A DNA stretch of 64,000 nt from Mytilisepta virgata (GCA_028015205.1 CM051514.1:46020150-46084149), one strand, 5' to 3'; positions 47,601-53,834 are shown, numbered from the stretch's first letter. Program-made: numbers and translations. Notes: generated by a model from the letters alone, not told the origin.

Positions 47601-50600
47601 ACGACCTTCAAGATCAACGTGTCGTTTGGATTTATACTGAGAAACGCAGAGATCGGAGAACTAAGATACTTCCATTCCAGGACGGGGACGAATGTTCTCT
47701 GTCTCGATGATGTTAGATGGACATCAAAGATGGCTGCACCCATTCTCTTGGTTTTTGCTGCTCATCGCTGTTTTTTTCTTGCTCTGCTAATGATGACCTT
47801 ACCTCATTTCAGTTTTGGAGCAACTTGTCGCTGTTTTCGCCGCTGTTGCTAGTGGTGGTCGATTGTTGTTAGTCAAAGATTGGATCTGTGCGAGAGCACC
47901 CTTAGATCCGGGTTATTTAAAAGTCCACTCTGCATTTATCCAGGCTTGTGACTGGCTATCATAAGATAGGCTGCATTAATCCTGCTCAATTTTTTAAGGG
48001 CACTCTGCATTTGTCCAGGCTTGTGACTGGCTGTATATATGTATAAACATATATAGGCTGCATTACCCTCCTTCCCTTTTTTTGTTATATTTTTTTCTGT
48101 TTTTCTTTGTAATATGTTCCAATTCCTCCGTCACATAGAGTCATTGCTGTCTTCAGCTGGAGGTGGGTCGTAGTCGTTCAATACACGGTTAAGCAGATAT
48201 TTTCGTTTTTCTACGGCCTAATCCCATGATTCTTTTGATTCGTAGTCTTCCTATTCTCTCCAGCGTTTAGCCGTTTTTCTTGATCTCTCTATGTACGGGG
48301 TCTTTATTTATGTCTTGATGCCAGGACACCAGTCCGAGGTAATGCTTTCGTATTTCGTCTCTGTATGAGTCAAACATGTCTCTATATGCTGCCAAGCGTG
48401 CCTTGTCTTCTTCCATTCCGGCTTCCACTACGTTTACTGTCTGTAAGTATTCCGATTGATGTACTTGAAATATTATGTTCAAAACGACTTCCCATAGGGA
48501 CTGTTCGCAAAGCTCTTCGGAGTCTTTGTTGGATCCATGGTCACTACTTTGTTCCGATTCATCGTTATCGGCTTCTGTGGTGGTGTCTGAAGCTGAATCA
48601 CTATAGTCTGTTGAATCCTCTTCAATACCATGTGCATTCTTTTTGTGTCGCACTAGGTTAAAGTTTTGCTTGGATTGGTATCCACAGGTATACATTTAAG
48701 ACGTCTTTATTTCCTGGTAGTCGATAGCAGAATGAGTTCCGGTCGTCCTGCAAGTGCTTATATTAGATACAGGTTCCTCAGCGGCTTGTTGATTCATACA
48801 CAAGCGTTTGGCAAAGTATTCGTTTCGACATTGTTGCAGTTCAGATTTCACTTTTCTGATGAGGTCTCTTTTAAGTCTTTTCCACTCGTTGTCAATCCTT
48901 CTACATCCCTTGCAGATATTCATGTTTTTGTAGAAGTCCGCAAAGCTCTTGTTCGTTTGACACTTTTTACATTTCTTGTTTGGATCCACTTTGTTGGGTC
49001 CTCCACTTGTGTTATCCAGCCGTTTGGTTCTCTTCACTTTGGTTAGAAGTAATTTCCTTTTCCTTTGTGGTTTTGCTTTGGTGTTAGAAAGATCCACAGG
49101 TATTAAATATCTAGCAGGAACCACTAAATCAACGAGAGGCGTTTTCGATCCCATTGATACGTGTGTGTTGTTTGACGGTCTTAAACAAAACCTCTGATTA
49201 TATTTTCGTTAAAAGCTTTTCATTGGTGTCATGGTGACGAAGATTATCCCACACAGTTCGCTGTTCGTTGTTGCTATTGCTGCTGAGGAGGTGAAGGTGG
49301 GATTCTCACTGTTTCGTTATAAGTCACCTCTTAGTCTCGTTGATGTTACGATGGATACAAAAGATGGCTGCGTTCATGTAACGCGGACCTGAAAGAGAAC
49401 ACCCTTATGAAACAGAAATTTTAGAGTCTTTCCGGACGGGAACGAATGTTCTCGGTCTCGTTGATGCTACGACGGACATCAAAGATGGCTGCCCCCAAGT
49501 AACGCGGACCTGAAAGGGAACACCCTAATGAAACGAAAATTTCAGAGTCTTTCCGGGCGGGAACGAACGTTTACGGATTTCAGTCCTAACCCTAACTCCA
49601 GTCCTAACCCCAACTCTAATCCTAACCCTAACCCTAACCCTAACTCTAACCCTAACCTTAGTCCTGCTTCTAACCCTTATCGTAGGTCTGTCTCGTACTC
49701 CTACTCTAACAACTGATACTTCACGTTGTTGGATCACCTAAGCAAGCGTGACTGTTTGCCTCGTGTTTGTCACGCTTGCACCAGTGAACCACCGGTGTGG
49801 GGTATCAGTTGTTAGAGTAGGAGTACGAGACAGACCTACGATAAGGGTTAGAAGCAGGACTAAGGTTAGGGTTAGAGTTAGGGTTAGGGTTAGGGTTAGG
49901 ATTAGAGTTGGGGTTAGGACTGGAGTTAGGGTTAGGACTGAAATCCGTAAACGTTCGTTCCCGCCCGGAAAGACTCTGAAATTTTCGTTTCATTAGGGTG
50001 TTCCCTTTCAGGTCCGCGTTACTTGGGGGCAGCCATCTTTGATGTCCGTCGTAGCATCAACGAGACCGAGAACATTCGTTCCCGTCCGGAAAGACTCTAA
50101 AATTTCTGTTTCATAAGGGTGTTCTCTTTCAGGTCCGCGTTACATGAACGCAGCCATCTTTTGTATCCATCGTAACATCAACGAGACTAAGAGGTGACTT
50201 ATAACGAAACAGTGAGAATCCCACCTTCACCTCCTCAGCAGCAATAGCAACAACGAACAGCGAACTGTGTGGGATAATCTTCGTCACCATGACACCAATG
50301 AAAAGCTTTTAACGAAAATATAATCAGAGGTTTTGTTTAAGACCGTCAAACAACACACACGTATCAATGGGATCGAAAACGCCTCTCGTTGATTTAGTGG
50401 TTCCTGCTAGATATTTAATACCTGTGGATCTTTCTAACACCAAAGCAAAACCACAAAGGAAAAGGAAATTACTTCTAACCAAAGTGAAGAGAACCAAACG
50501 GCTGGATAACACAAGTGGAGGACCCAACAAAGTGGATCCAAACAAGAAATGTAAAAAGTGTCAAACGAACAAGAGCTTTGCGGACTTCTACAAAAACATG

Positions 50601-53600
50601 AATATCTGCAAGGGATGTAGAAGGATTGACAACGAGTGGAAAAGACTTAAAAGAGACCTCATCAGAAAAGTGAAATCTGAACTGCAACAATGTCGAAACG
50701 AATACTTTGCCAAACGCTTGTGTATGAATCAACAAGCCGCTGAGGAACCTGTATCTAATATAAGCACTTGCAGGACGACCGGAACTCATTCTGCTATCGA
50801 CTACCAGGAAATAAAGACGTCTTAAATGTATACCTGTGGATACCAATCCAAGCAAAACTTTAACCTAGTGCGACACAAAAAGAATGCACATGGTATTGAA
50901 GAGGATTCAACAGACTATAGTGATTCAGCTTCAGACACCACCACAGAAGCCGATAACGATGAATCGGAACAAAGTAGTGACCATGGATCCAACGAAGACT
51001 CCGAAGAGCTTTGCGAACAGTCCCTATGGGAAGTCGTTTTGAACATAATATTTCAAGTACATCAATCGGAATACTTACAGACAGTAAACGTAGTGGAAGC
51101 CGGAATGGAAGAAGACAAGGCACGCTTGGCAGCATATAGAGACATGTTTGACTCATACAGAGACGAAATACGAAAGCATTACCTCGGACTGGTGTCCTGG
51201 CATCAAGACATAAATAAAGACCCCGTACATAGAGAGATCAAGAAAAACGGCTAAACGCTGGAGAGAATAGGAAGACTACGAATCAAAAGAATCATGGGAT
51301 TAGGCCGTAGAAAAACGAAAATATCTGCTTAACCGTGTATTGAACGACTACGACCCACCTCCAGCTGAAGACAGCAATGACTCTATGTGACGGAGGAATT
51401 GGAACATATTACAAAGAAAAACAGAAAAAAATATAACAAAAAAAGGGAAGGAGGGTAATGCAGCCTATATATGTTTATACATATATATAGCCAGTCACAA
51501 GCCTGGACAAATGCAGAGTGCCCTTAAAAAATTGAGCAGGATTAATGCAGCCTATCTTATGATAGCCAGTCACAAGCCTGGATAAATGCAGAGTGGACTT
51601 TTAAATAACCCGGATCTAAGGGTGCTCTCGCACAGATCCAATCTTTGACTAACAACAATCGACCACCACTAGCAACAGCGGCGAAAACAGCGACAAGTTG
51701 CCCCAAAACTGAAATGAGGTAAGGTCATCATTAGCAGAGCAAGAGAAAAACAGCGATGAGCCGTAAAGAACAAGAGAAAAACAGTGATGAGCAGTAAAGA
51801 GCAAGAGAAAAACAGTGATAAGCAACAAAGAACAAGAGAAAAACAGCGATGAGCAGCAAAGAGCACGAGAAAAACAGCGATGAACAAGATAAGAGCAGCA
51901 ATGACGAACACCAACAAGCAGCAGGAGCGGAAGCAGCAGCGAAAACACCGACAAGTAACCCCAAGAATCTTAAATCAGCAGGTGAATATAGTCATTATTA
52001 GCGATGAGCAGCATGGAGCAGCGAAGAGCAAGCGAAGAGAAGCGAAGCATAGAGCAATGAAATAGACCGCCGTTGCTAAGGACACCCCTCCATTGAGCGG
52101 TGACAAGCATCAACTTGAGGTAAGGGGACATAATCCAATCCTAGTCCTCACAGAAAACATCACTCACAGATGAAAAGAGCGGGATAAGGGGAGATAATTC
52201 AATCAAAGATCCAAAGACGACCGAGAAGAGCGGGAAAAGGGAGATAATTCAATCTGGTCAAGCATCAACATCCGGGTCCGTGACTTACGTCACTTCCGTA
52301 AACAAATCTGGTCCTCACAGAAAATACTGAAAAGAGCGGGATAAGGGGAGATAATCCAATAGTGTACTTCGTATACTCTCGGACTTCGACATAACAGTGA
52401 GAGTATCAGACCCTAGAGACCGACGAAAGAGCCAGAGACGACCGAGAAGTGCGGGAAAAGGGAGATAATTCAATCTGGTCAAGCATGGAACTTCCGGGTA
52501 AGTCACTTCCGTCAATGGAGAAAACCCACTACTTCCGGTTGCACCAACCACTTCCGGTTCCGCCCGAACATGCGCAGACCACAAATCCGGGTCCTACCAC
52601 GTGACTTACGTCACTTCCGTCAACAAATGGCGGAAAAAACACCCTACTTCCGGTTGCGCAAACCACTTCCGGGTACTTCCGGTTCCGGTCACACATGCGC
52701 GGACGACACATCCGGGTCCTAGCACGTGACTTGCGTCACTTCCGTCAACAAATGGCGGGAAAAACCACTACTTCCGGTTGCGCATGCGCGCAAACCACTT
52801 CCGGTACTTTCGGTTCCGGTCACGTGACTTCCGGTTCCGGTTACGTCACTTCCTGTGACGTCATTTCCGGTTCCGGTGACGTCACTTCCGGCTCCTCCAC
52901 AGCTCCTCCACCTCAAATACTAATTTAGAACCGCATACATACTACTGTCGCCATGTGATAAAATAATATTTTAGTGCCTCGAATATAAGATTAAACGAAT
53001 CTTTTACATGGTATTTAATTTTTAAAGCATTGTCTGCATATACTTAGTAGGATATATAGACCTTATTTGTAATAAATTTGATAATAGTTTGATAATATGC
53101 ATAAAATATATAAAGAAAAGCCCAAACATACATGTACTAATAAATATATCTGAATTTGGCTTTAAGGATGCTTGCTGGTCATGTTTTGGTCTTTTTGTCA
53201 GATTTTCGGAATCCTCCGGTTTTATCCATTTTTTAAACATTAAATTTTTTGCCCATGAACCCCCACTTTTTCTTTTATAATTCAATCATATATACCTTAA
53301 AATGGTATTTGACAAAATTTTATGAAATCCTTTTTATTTTTTCATACATTTTTGAGAGACTGGAGTTGTCAGTGCAAAGACAATAATCCATCCTTATACA
53401 ATGACAGTAAAAAAAAACGGTTTCCCTTTGTGTCCTGTCCCACCCGTATTTGAATTGTGTTTGTTAAATTGTTGAACTGGTTATCTTCCCGAAGAAACAT
53501 GAGATTTTTTCCAGTGTACGTTAAGCAAAAAACAATAAATCAATCAATGTATTGGAGTTGATAAGCAAAATTGTCCATATTGTTCTTTATTTTCAGGTCA

Positions 53601-53834
53601 CCTGTGAGGCCGTCGGAAGCCACTATACATCATTTTCGTCATTGTAGAGCTGAGTGGTTACAACCTGCCAACACAATTCAACGAAAACCTCTTCCTAAAA
53701 TTTGTTATCAGACAGGAGTAGTTTGTTATGACTTTTGTTCCTATAAATCTATTGAACTTGAGCGAGTTATTTCGTATATACAAGAACCTGCTGTAAAAAT
53801 TCAAAATAAATTAAATAATTATGTCTTTCTTTAA
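35649..53834 (+). CDS. Family-92 glycosyltransferase (GT92/DUF23), multi-exon, intron-disrupted
   Basis: Predicted type II Golgi glycosyltransferase of the GT92 family (galactosyltransferase-like in animals). Proposed exons: 35649-35746 (transmembrane YLVFLMLVGMVTVLTVWW), 36270-36315, 36569-36644, 37163-37799, 40845-41020, 42093-42310 and 53597-53834. Junctions from 37799 onward agree in phase (1, 0, 2), with GT donors and AG acceptors. Family signs: EWFEFLQLVGVNRIQIYPY, ADQQVMIMDC, the acidic DTDEF metal/nucleotide-sugar motif in exon 5, and IHHFRHCRAEW near the C-terminus. The last intron holds the 10.6-kb palindromic element, without which it would be about 690 bp. Exons 1-3 agree with each other, but exon 3 ends in phase 1 while exon 4 needs phase 0, so a small exon or different boundary is missing. 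Confidence 0.7.
36345..37010 (+). mobile_element. Penelope-like 3'-tail fragments in a GT92 intron
   Basis: 36345-36455 repeats the conserved tail (CAGACAAACCCGGGAAGACA). 36833-37000 matches the second tail type at 4625-4780 (CAAAGGGATATTCGAAGGAG through CCGGGGGTAGACTCAGGTGC). Both are short, 5'-truncated and non-coding; proposed exon 3 (36569-36644) lies between them. Confidence 0.6.
38105..40150. repeat. Diverged ~150-200-bp tandem repeats in the GT92 intron
   Basis: Phrases GGTCACAAGCTTAAATTCAC, TTTTCGAAATGCGACC, GAAAATCAAAATTCTAAA and ATAAAATGCATAAAGTG recur at about 38127, 39090, 39245, 39375, 39540, 39655 and 40085, interrupted by other DNA. Contains a (TA)n run at 38690-38710 and a foldback at about 39763-39873 (arms TGAATGCTTCAATTTT and its inverse). 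Confidence 0.6.
38271..38423. mobile_element. 153-bp foldback MITE
   Basis: Left arm ATAACTAATCTTGAAATGAG... and right arm ...CGAATTTCAAGATTAGTTAT pair over about 55 bases. The loop has a second short palindrome around CGAGTGCGCGTAACGCACGA. A fragment of the same arm is found at 12427-12462. Confidence 0.7.
41536..41885 (+). mobile_element. tRNA-derived SINE, full-length-looking
   Basis: Head with RNA polymerase III promoter: A-box-like GTGGTAGCGTGCTCG near 41551 and B-box GGTTCGATCCC at about 41588-41598. A conserved body follows with TTTGCTGCTTCTCCGCC, then ACATGTTCTCGTCCTGATAT and a (ATCC)n / TTTATTTA tail. Related copies: 25385-25725 and 32865-33070 (minus). It resembles the widespread molluscan tRNA-SINEs (RUDI-like), by recollection only. 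Confidence 0.8.
42345..42350. repeat. Left target-site duplication GTCGCC
   Basis: The six bases GTCGCC directly precede the first base of the palindromic element (AGTAGTATG at 42351) and recur directly after its last base at 52947-52952. The flanks beyond differ (TTAACGTTAT on the left, ATGTGATAAA on the right). The empty site would read TTAT-GTCGCC-ATGT. Confidence 0.9.
42385..43030 (+). promoter_or_regulatory. Left-tip promoter-motif island
   Basis: GC-rich stretch packed with animal promoter motifs: more than a dozen ETS cores (CCGGAAGT), CRE sites TGACGTCA (twice) with several TGACGTAA/TGACGCAA variants, E-boxes TCACGTG (three), an NRF-1 palindrome GCGCATGCGC at about 42508, and YY1-like CGCCATTTG (two). 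A ~150-bp higher unit, from GGAAGTGACG to GACCCGGA, is repeated about three times. Mirror copy at 52267-52912. Probably an enhancer/promoter; function is inferred from motifs only. Confidence 0.7.
43320..46330. repeat. 31-bp pyrimidine-rich minisatellite
   Basis: About 80 units of 31 bp, built from CTCATCGCTGTTTTTCTC followed by a TTG-TCTTT-CTG-like segment, from about 43390 to 45940. Before and after lie related GCTGCT-rich blocks (43330-43400; 45950-46320) with TTGGGGCTACTTGTC. Variant units form higher-order repeats: the type with TCTCGTACTCTTTGCTG recurs near 43800, 43990, 44300 and 44610. All plus-strand frames are open because the pyrimidine strand almost lacks stop triplets, and the predicted Leu/Phe/Cys repeats are not taken as a gene. 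Short versions occur at 47745-47790 and, inverted, 51735-51960. Confidence 0.85.
46465..46980 (-). CDS. Tandem PC4-domain protein of the palindromic element
   Basis: 171 aa. Two copies of a PC4/p15 single-strand-DNA-binding fold are suggested. Domain 1 (about residues 30-88) has YAELTEWNGSKRVDLRFWE, then KTGVSLSLIQWKML. Domain 2 (about 95-155) has VFVTVKSPYPTIWIRKHFI, then KRGIGLDTFEWKEL. PC4 proteins show the same order: a basic beta-sheet, 'D-R-Y', then a 'KGISL---QW--L' helix start. The N-terminus is Lys-rich (MSRKEKKTKDQTK). A PC4 protein would bind melted DNA in transcription or replication. TATATATATAAATAG at about 47012-47027 lies some 30-45 bases upstream of the ATG. Present only in the longer left arm. 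The domain assignment is by eye. Confidence 0.6.
   Translation of the reverse strand: MSRKEKKTKDQTKSDIVQDAMTASDIPLKVLLGGGTYAELTEWNGSKRVDLRFWESETVPTKTGVSLSLIQWKMLCSTTEVVDDLIGRVQDKELVDWRYHIGDNVFVTVKSPYPTIWIRKHFIPRGDWTYRPTKRGIGLDTFEWKELKKIIPLFEEKEPELKTLTDVDFVK
47010..47155 (-). promoter_or_regulatory. TATA box and five CCAAT boxes upstream of the PC4-like gene
   Basis: Reading on the minus strand toward the gene at 46980: CCAAT at 47153-47149, 47129-47125, 47106-47102, 47082-47078 and 47050-47046, spaced 23-32 bases, then TATATATATAAATAG at 47027-47012. The outer CCAAT boxes overlap the 3' end of the next ORF (47107). This is an NF-Y-type compact promoter layout common in viral and cell-cycle genes. 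Confidence 0.6.
47107..47337 (-). CDS. Small ORF with BH1-like motif (possible Bcl-2 relative)
   Basis: 76 codons from the ATG at 47337 (an in-frame GTG lies 30 bases upstream). Residues about 14-30 contain MFEDGVVNQGRLVVLSVF, which resembles the BH1 signature of Bcl-2 family proteins (F-DG-VNWGR-V---F). DWAAHIW follows. It is far shorter than a normal Bcl-2 fold (about 150-200 aa), lacks a visible BH2 and a C-terminal anchor, and may be a fragment or an exon. TATAAAAGG at 47378-47370 sits about 35 bases upstream of the ATG, so it looks transcribed as its own unit, head-to-head with the plus-strand ORF at 47538. The family call is tentative. Confidence 0.4.
   Translation of the reverse strand: MDPFQVYERIVTAMFEDGVVNQGRLVVLSVFTRTYCEQFPDWAAHIWTVYHRVDLSKRLELTNENDRFSTNRSGRS
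47370..47450. promoter_or_regulatory. Bidirectional TATA promoter region
   Basis: A minus-oriented TATAAAAGG at 47378-47370 faces the BH1-like ORF. A plus-oriented TATATATAG near 47438-47447 precedes the plus-strand ORF (ATG 47538) by about 90 bases. Both lie within 200 bases between the divergent starts. Confidence 0.45.
47538..47745 (+). pseudogene. 5' fragment of a virus-like/mobile-element ORF
   Basis: From ATG 47538 the frame reads MNEITSATFPDMVRHTF, then FKINVSFGFILRN and GELRYFHSRTGTNV, before running into the GCTGCACCCAT...minisatellite junction and ending at 47852 as nonsense repeat peptide. The N-terminal segment looks like real protein, and I recall similar 'N-SFGFILRN---GE-RYFH' starts from ORFs in large mobile elements of invertebrates, but cannot verify this. 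The gene is cut off after about 60 residues. The last part overlaps the repeated module found again at 49334-49575. Confidence 0.4.
47760..48266. other. Left-arm spacer with 100-bp imperfect duplication
   Basis: Holds a minisatellite stub (47745-47870) and two copies of a block with CACTCTGCATTT-TCCAGGCTTGTGACTGGCT (47921 and 48000), each followed by a TATA-rich stretch and AGGCTGCATTA. Minus-strand sequence at 48160-48250 encodes, out of frame with the upstream ORF, a run ending NDYDPPPAEDSNDSM, interrupted by two TAG triplets; probably the lost C-terminus of the neighbouring zinc-finger-like ORF. Mirror at 51255-51761. Confidence 0.5.
48267..48695 (-). CDS. C2H2-finger-like acidic protein (left arm copy)
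   Basis: 142 aa. The start has half a classical zinc finger: one Cys at residue 4, then 12 residues, His, 4 residues, His (YQSKQNFNLVRHKKNAHG); the first Cys of the pair is missing, with Met-1 in its place. Residues about 25-60 are Asp/Glu/Ser-rich, then a helical part with MEEDKARLAAYRDMFDSYRD. It abuts the 152-aa ORF in the same frame with only TAA between (TAA-ATG), so both may be one ancestral gene. One residue differs from the right-arm copy (Lys for Glu, base 48527). Function unknown; a DNA-binding or regulatory role is only suggested. Confidence 0.5.
   Translation of the reverse strand: MYTCGYQSKQNFNLVRHKKNAHGIEEDSTDYSDSASDTTTEADNDESEQSSDHGSNKDSEELCEQSLWEVVLNIIFQVHQSEYLQTVNVVEAGMEEDKARLAAYRDMFDSYRDEIRKHYLGLVSWHQDINKDPVHREIKKNG
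48696..49154 (-). CDS. Basic Zn-ribbon-like protein (left arm copy)
   Basis: 152 aa. Highly basic N-terminus (KAKPQRKRKLLLTKVKRTKR, possible nuclear signal). A C-x2-C ... C-x2-C block lies at about 62-87 (CKKCQTNKSFADFYKN, then CKGCRR). This spacing resembles small zinc ribbons such as those of endonuclease VII-like or Stc1-like modules, without a recognisable catalytic part. A basic helix follows (WKRLKRDLIRKVKSEL). A TATA-like AATATAAT lies about 50 bases upstream of the ATG. The stop codon TAA is followed immediately by the ATG of the next frame. Not recognised further. Confidence 0.5.
   Translation of the reverse strand: MGSKTPLVDLVVPARYLIPVDLSNTKAKPQRKRKLLLTKVKRTKRLDNTSGGPNKVDPNKKCKKCQTNKSFADFYKNMNICKGCRRIDNEWKRLKRDLIRKVKSELQQCRNEYFAKRLCMNQQAAEEPVSNISTCRTTGTHSAIDYQEIKTS
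49334..49575. repeat. 121-bp direct repeat, two copies (left arm)
   Basis: Copies 49334-49454 and 49455-49575, each with GTCTCGTTGATG, AAAGATGGCTGC (YY1-like), TAACGCGGACCTGAAAG and TTTCCGG-CGGGAACGAA. A third, partial copy lies at 47674-47738, at the point where the truncated plus-strand ORF ends. Mirror copies at 49946-50187. Confidence 0.75.
49580..49680. repeat. Telomere-like repeats, left of palindrome centre
   Basis: Degenerate CCCTAA hexamers (four nearly perfect consecutive units around 49620-49645, others with CCAACT or CCAGT changes). TTAGGG is the telomere unit of bivalves and most animals. The G-rich strand points away from the palindrome centre in both arms; the mirror is 49841-49941. 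Confidence 0.85.
49720..49801. other. 82-bp palindrome centre with internal hairpin
   Basis: The only unpaired part of the centre. It contains GCAAGCGTGAC at 49742-49752 and its inverse GTCACGCTTGC at 49769-49779 with a 16-base loop; weaker pairing continues outward (GGATCACC with GGTTCACTGG). Arms begin immediately outside (AACTGATAC at 49711-49719; GTATCAGTT at 49802-49810). The structure resembles a terminal hairpin copied into a head-to-head junction. Confidence 0.7.
49841..49941. repeat. Telomere-like repeats, right of palindrome centre
   Basis: Mirror of 49580-49680: TTAGGG units with the same substitutions (GGATTAG, GAGTTGGGGTTAGGAC). The identical pattern of degeneracy shows that the repeats decayed before the palindrome formed, or that the arms are homogenised. 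Confidence 0.85.
49946..50187. repeat. 121-bp direct repeat, two copies (right arm)
   Basis: Inverse of 49334-49575. Upstream of the right-arm zinc-ribbon ORF, so it may belong to that promoter: it carries GCAGCCATCTTTGATG (YY1-like) twice. Confidence 0.7.
50367..50825 (+). CDS. Basic Zn-ribbon-like protein (right arm copy)
   Basis: 152 aa, identical in protein sequence to the copy at 48696-49154. Same TATA-like AATATAAT about 50 bases upstream (near 50316). Stop TAA at 50823-50825 is followed without gap by the ATG of the next in-frame ORF. Preservation of an identical frame in both arms means either recent duplication or continuing homogenisation. Confidence 0.5.
   Translation: MGSKTPLVDLVVPARYLIPVDLSNTKAKPQRKRKLLLTKVKRTKRLDNTSGGPNKVDPNKKCKKCQTNKSFADFYKNMNICKGCRRIDNEWKRLKRDLIRKVKSELQQCRNEYFAKRLCMNQQAAEEPVSNISTCRTTGTHSAIDYQEIKTS
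50826..51254 (+). CDS. C2H2-finger-like acidic protein (right arm copy)
   Basis: 142 aa, differing from the left-arm copy by one residue (Glu at the position encoded by 50993-50995). Ends GREIKKNG-like in frame. Just before the stop, the +1 frame continues as KRWRE, TAG, EDYESKESWD, TAG, then AVEKRKYLLNRVLNDY to a stop near 51390. That suggests an older, longer C-terminus lost by a frameshift in the AAGAAAAAC run and two nonsense changes. Both arms share these lesions. Confidence 0.5.
   Translation: MYTCGYQSKQNFNLVRHKKNAHGIEEDSTDYSDSASDTTTEADNDESEQSSDHGSNEDSEELCEQSLWEVVLNIIFQVHQSEYLQTVNVVEAGMEEDKARLAAYRDMFDSYRDEIRKHYLGLVSWHQDINKDPVHREIKKNG
51255..51965. other. Right-arm spacer with minisatellite stub
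   Basis: Mirror of 47760-48266 followed directly by a mirror of 43320-43540. Only about six 31-bp units remain (51735-51890). The join lies at about 51760, inside a unit (GATGAG then CCG), which is where the 4.2-kb left-only segment would fit. Confidence 0.65.
52267..52912 (-). promoter_or_regulatory. Right-tip promoter-motif island
   Basis: Inverse of 42385-43030 with very few changes: ACTTCCGG, TGACGTCA, TCACGTGA, GCGCATGCGC and AAATGGCGG motifs. Ends about 34 bases from the element's right end. Confidence 0.7.
52947..52952. repeat. Right target-site duplication GTCGCC
   Basis: Second copy of the six bases flanking the palindromic element; directly follows ACTACT at 52941-52946 and continues into ordinary GT92 intron sequence. 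Confidence 0.9.
52953..53596 (+). other. Remainder of the last GT92 intron
   Basis: AT-rich with no gene. Ends with a T-rich tract and TTTTCAG at 53590-53596, the acceptor of the final GT92 exon. Confidence 0.5.

Larger units (their letters stand above)
42351..52946. mobile_element. Giant palindromic virus-like/Polinton-like DNA element
   Basis: A 10,596-bp insertion with inverse ends AGTAGTATGTATGCGGTTC and a 6-bp target duplication. Left arm 42351-49719, right arm 49802-52946, spacer 49720-49801. Positions pair as x+y=99521 near the centre and 95297 in the outer parts; the 4,224-bp difference is extra left-arm sequence between minisatellite copies at about 43540 and 47760. I saw only isolated differences between arms (for example 48527/50994, and I/F near 42712). 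Known Polintons have 6-bp duplications, long inverted repeats and AG 5' ends, but they also encode polymerase B, integrase and capsid, all absent here. A virus-like or Polinton-derived defective copy is the best reading; another DNA transposon class with a 6-bp duplication (for example Dada) is possible. Confidence 0.8.

Noticed and set aside
47228..47743. 171-codon minus frame overlapping the divergent promoter
   Set aside because: It overlaps the opposite-strand ORF at 47538 and the TATA region; no domain or start context supports it.
48365..49197. Plus-strand frames opposite the zinc-finger-like genes, and their mirror at 50324-51156
   Set aside because: Antisense shadows; the minus (respectively plus in the right arm) frames have metal-binding motifs and upstream TATA-like sites.
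49525..49996. Frames with Asn-Pro or Arg-Val repeats on both strands
   Set aside because: Products of the TTAGGG/CCCTAA telomere-like repeats.
42351..52946. A herpesvirus-type insertion, suggested by inverted repeats plus telomere repeats
   Set aside because: No herpesvirus core gene is recognisable, and herpesviruses do not leave 6-bp target duplications.
42345..52952. The palindrome as a pure assembly artefact
   Set aside because: The arms differ at several single bases and by 4.2 kb, and the whole unit has a clean 6-bp target duplication, which a fold-back artefact would not create. Long reads should still confirm it.
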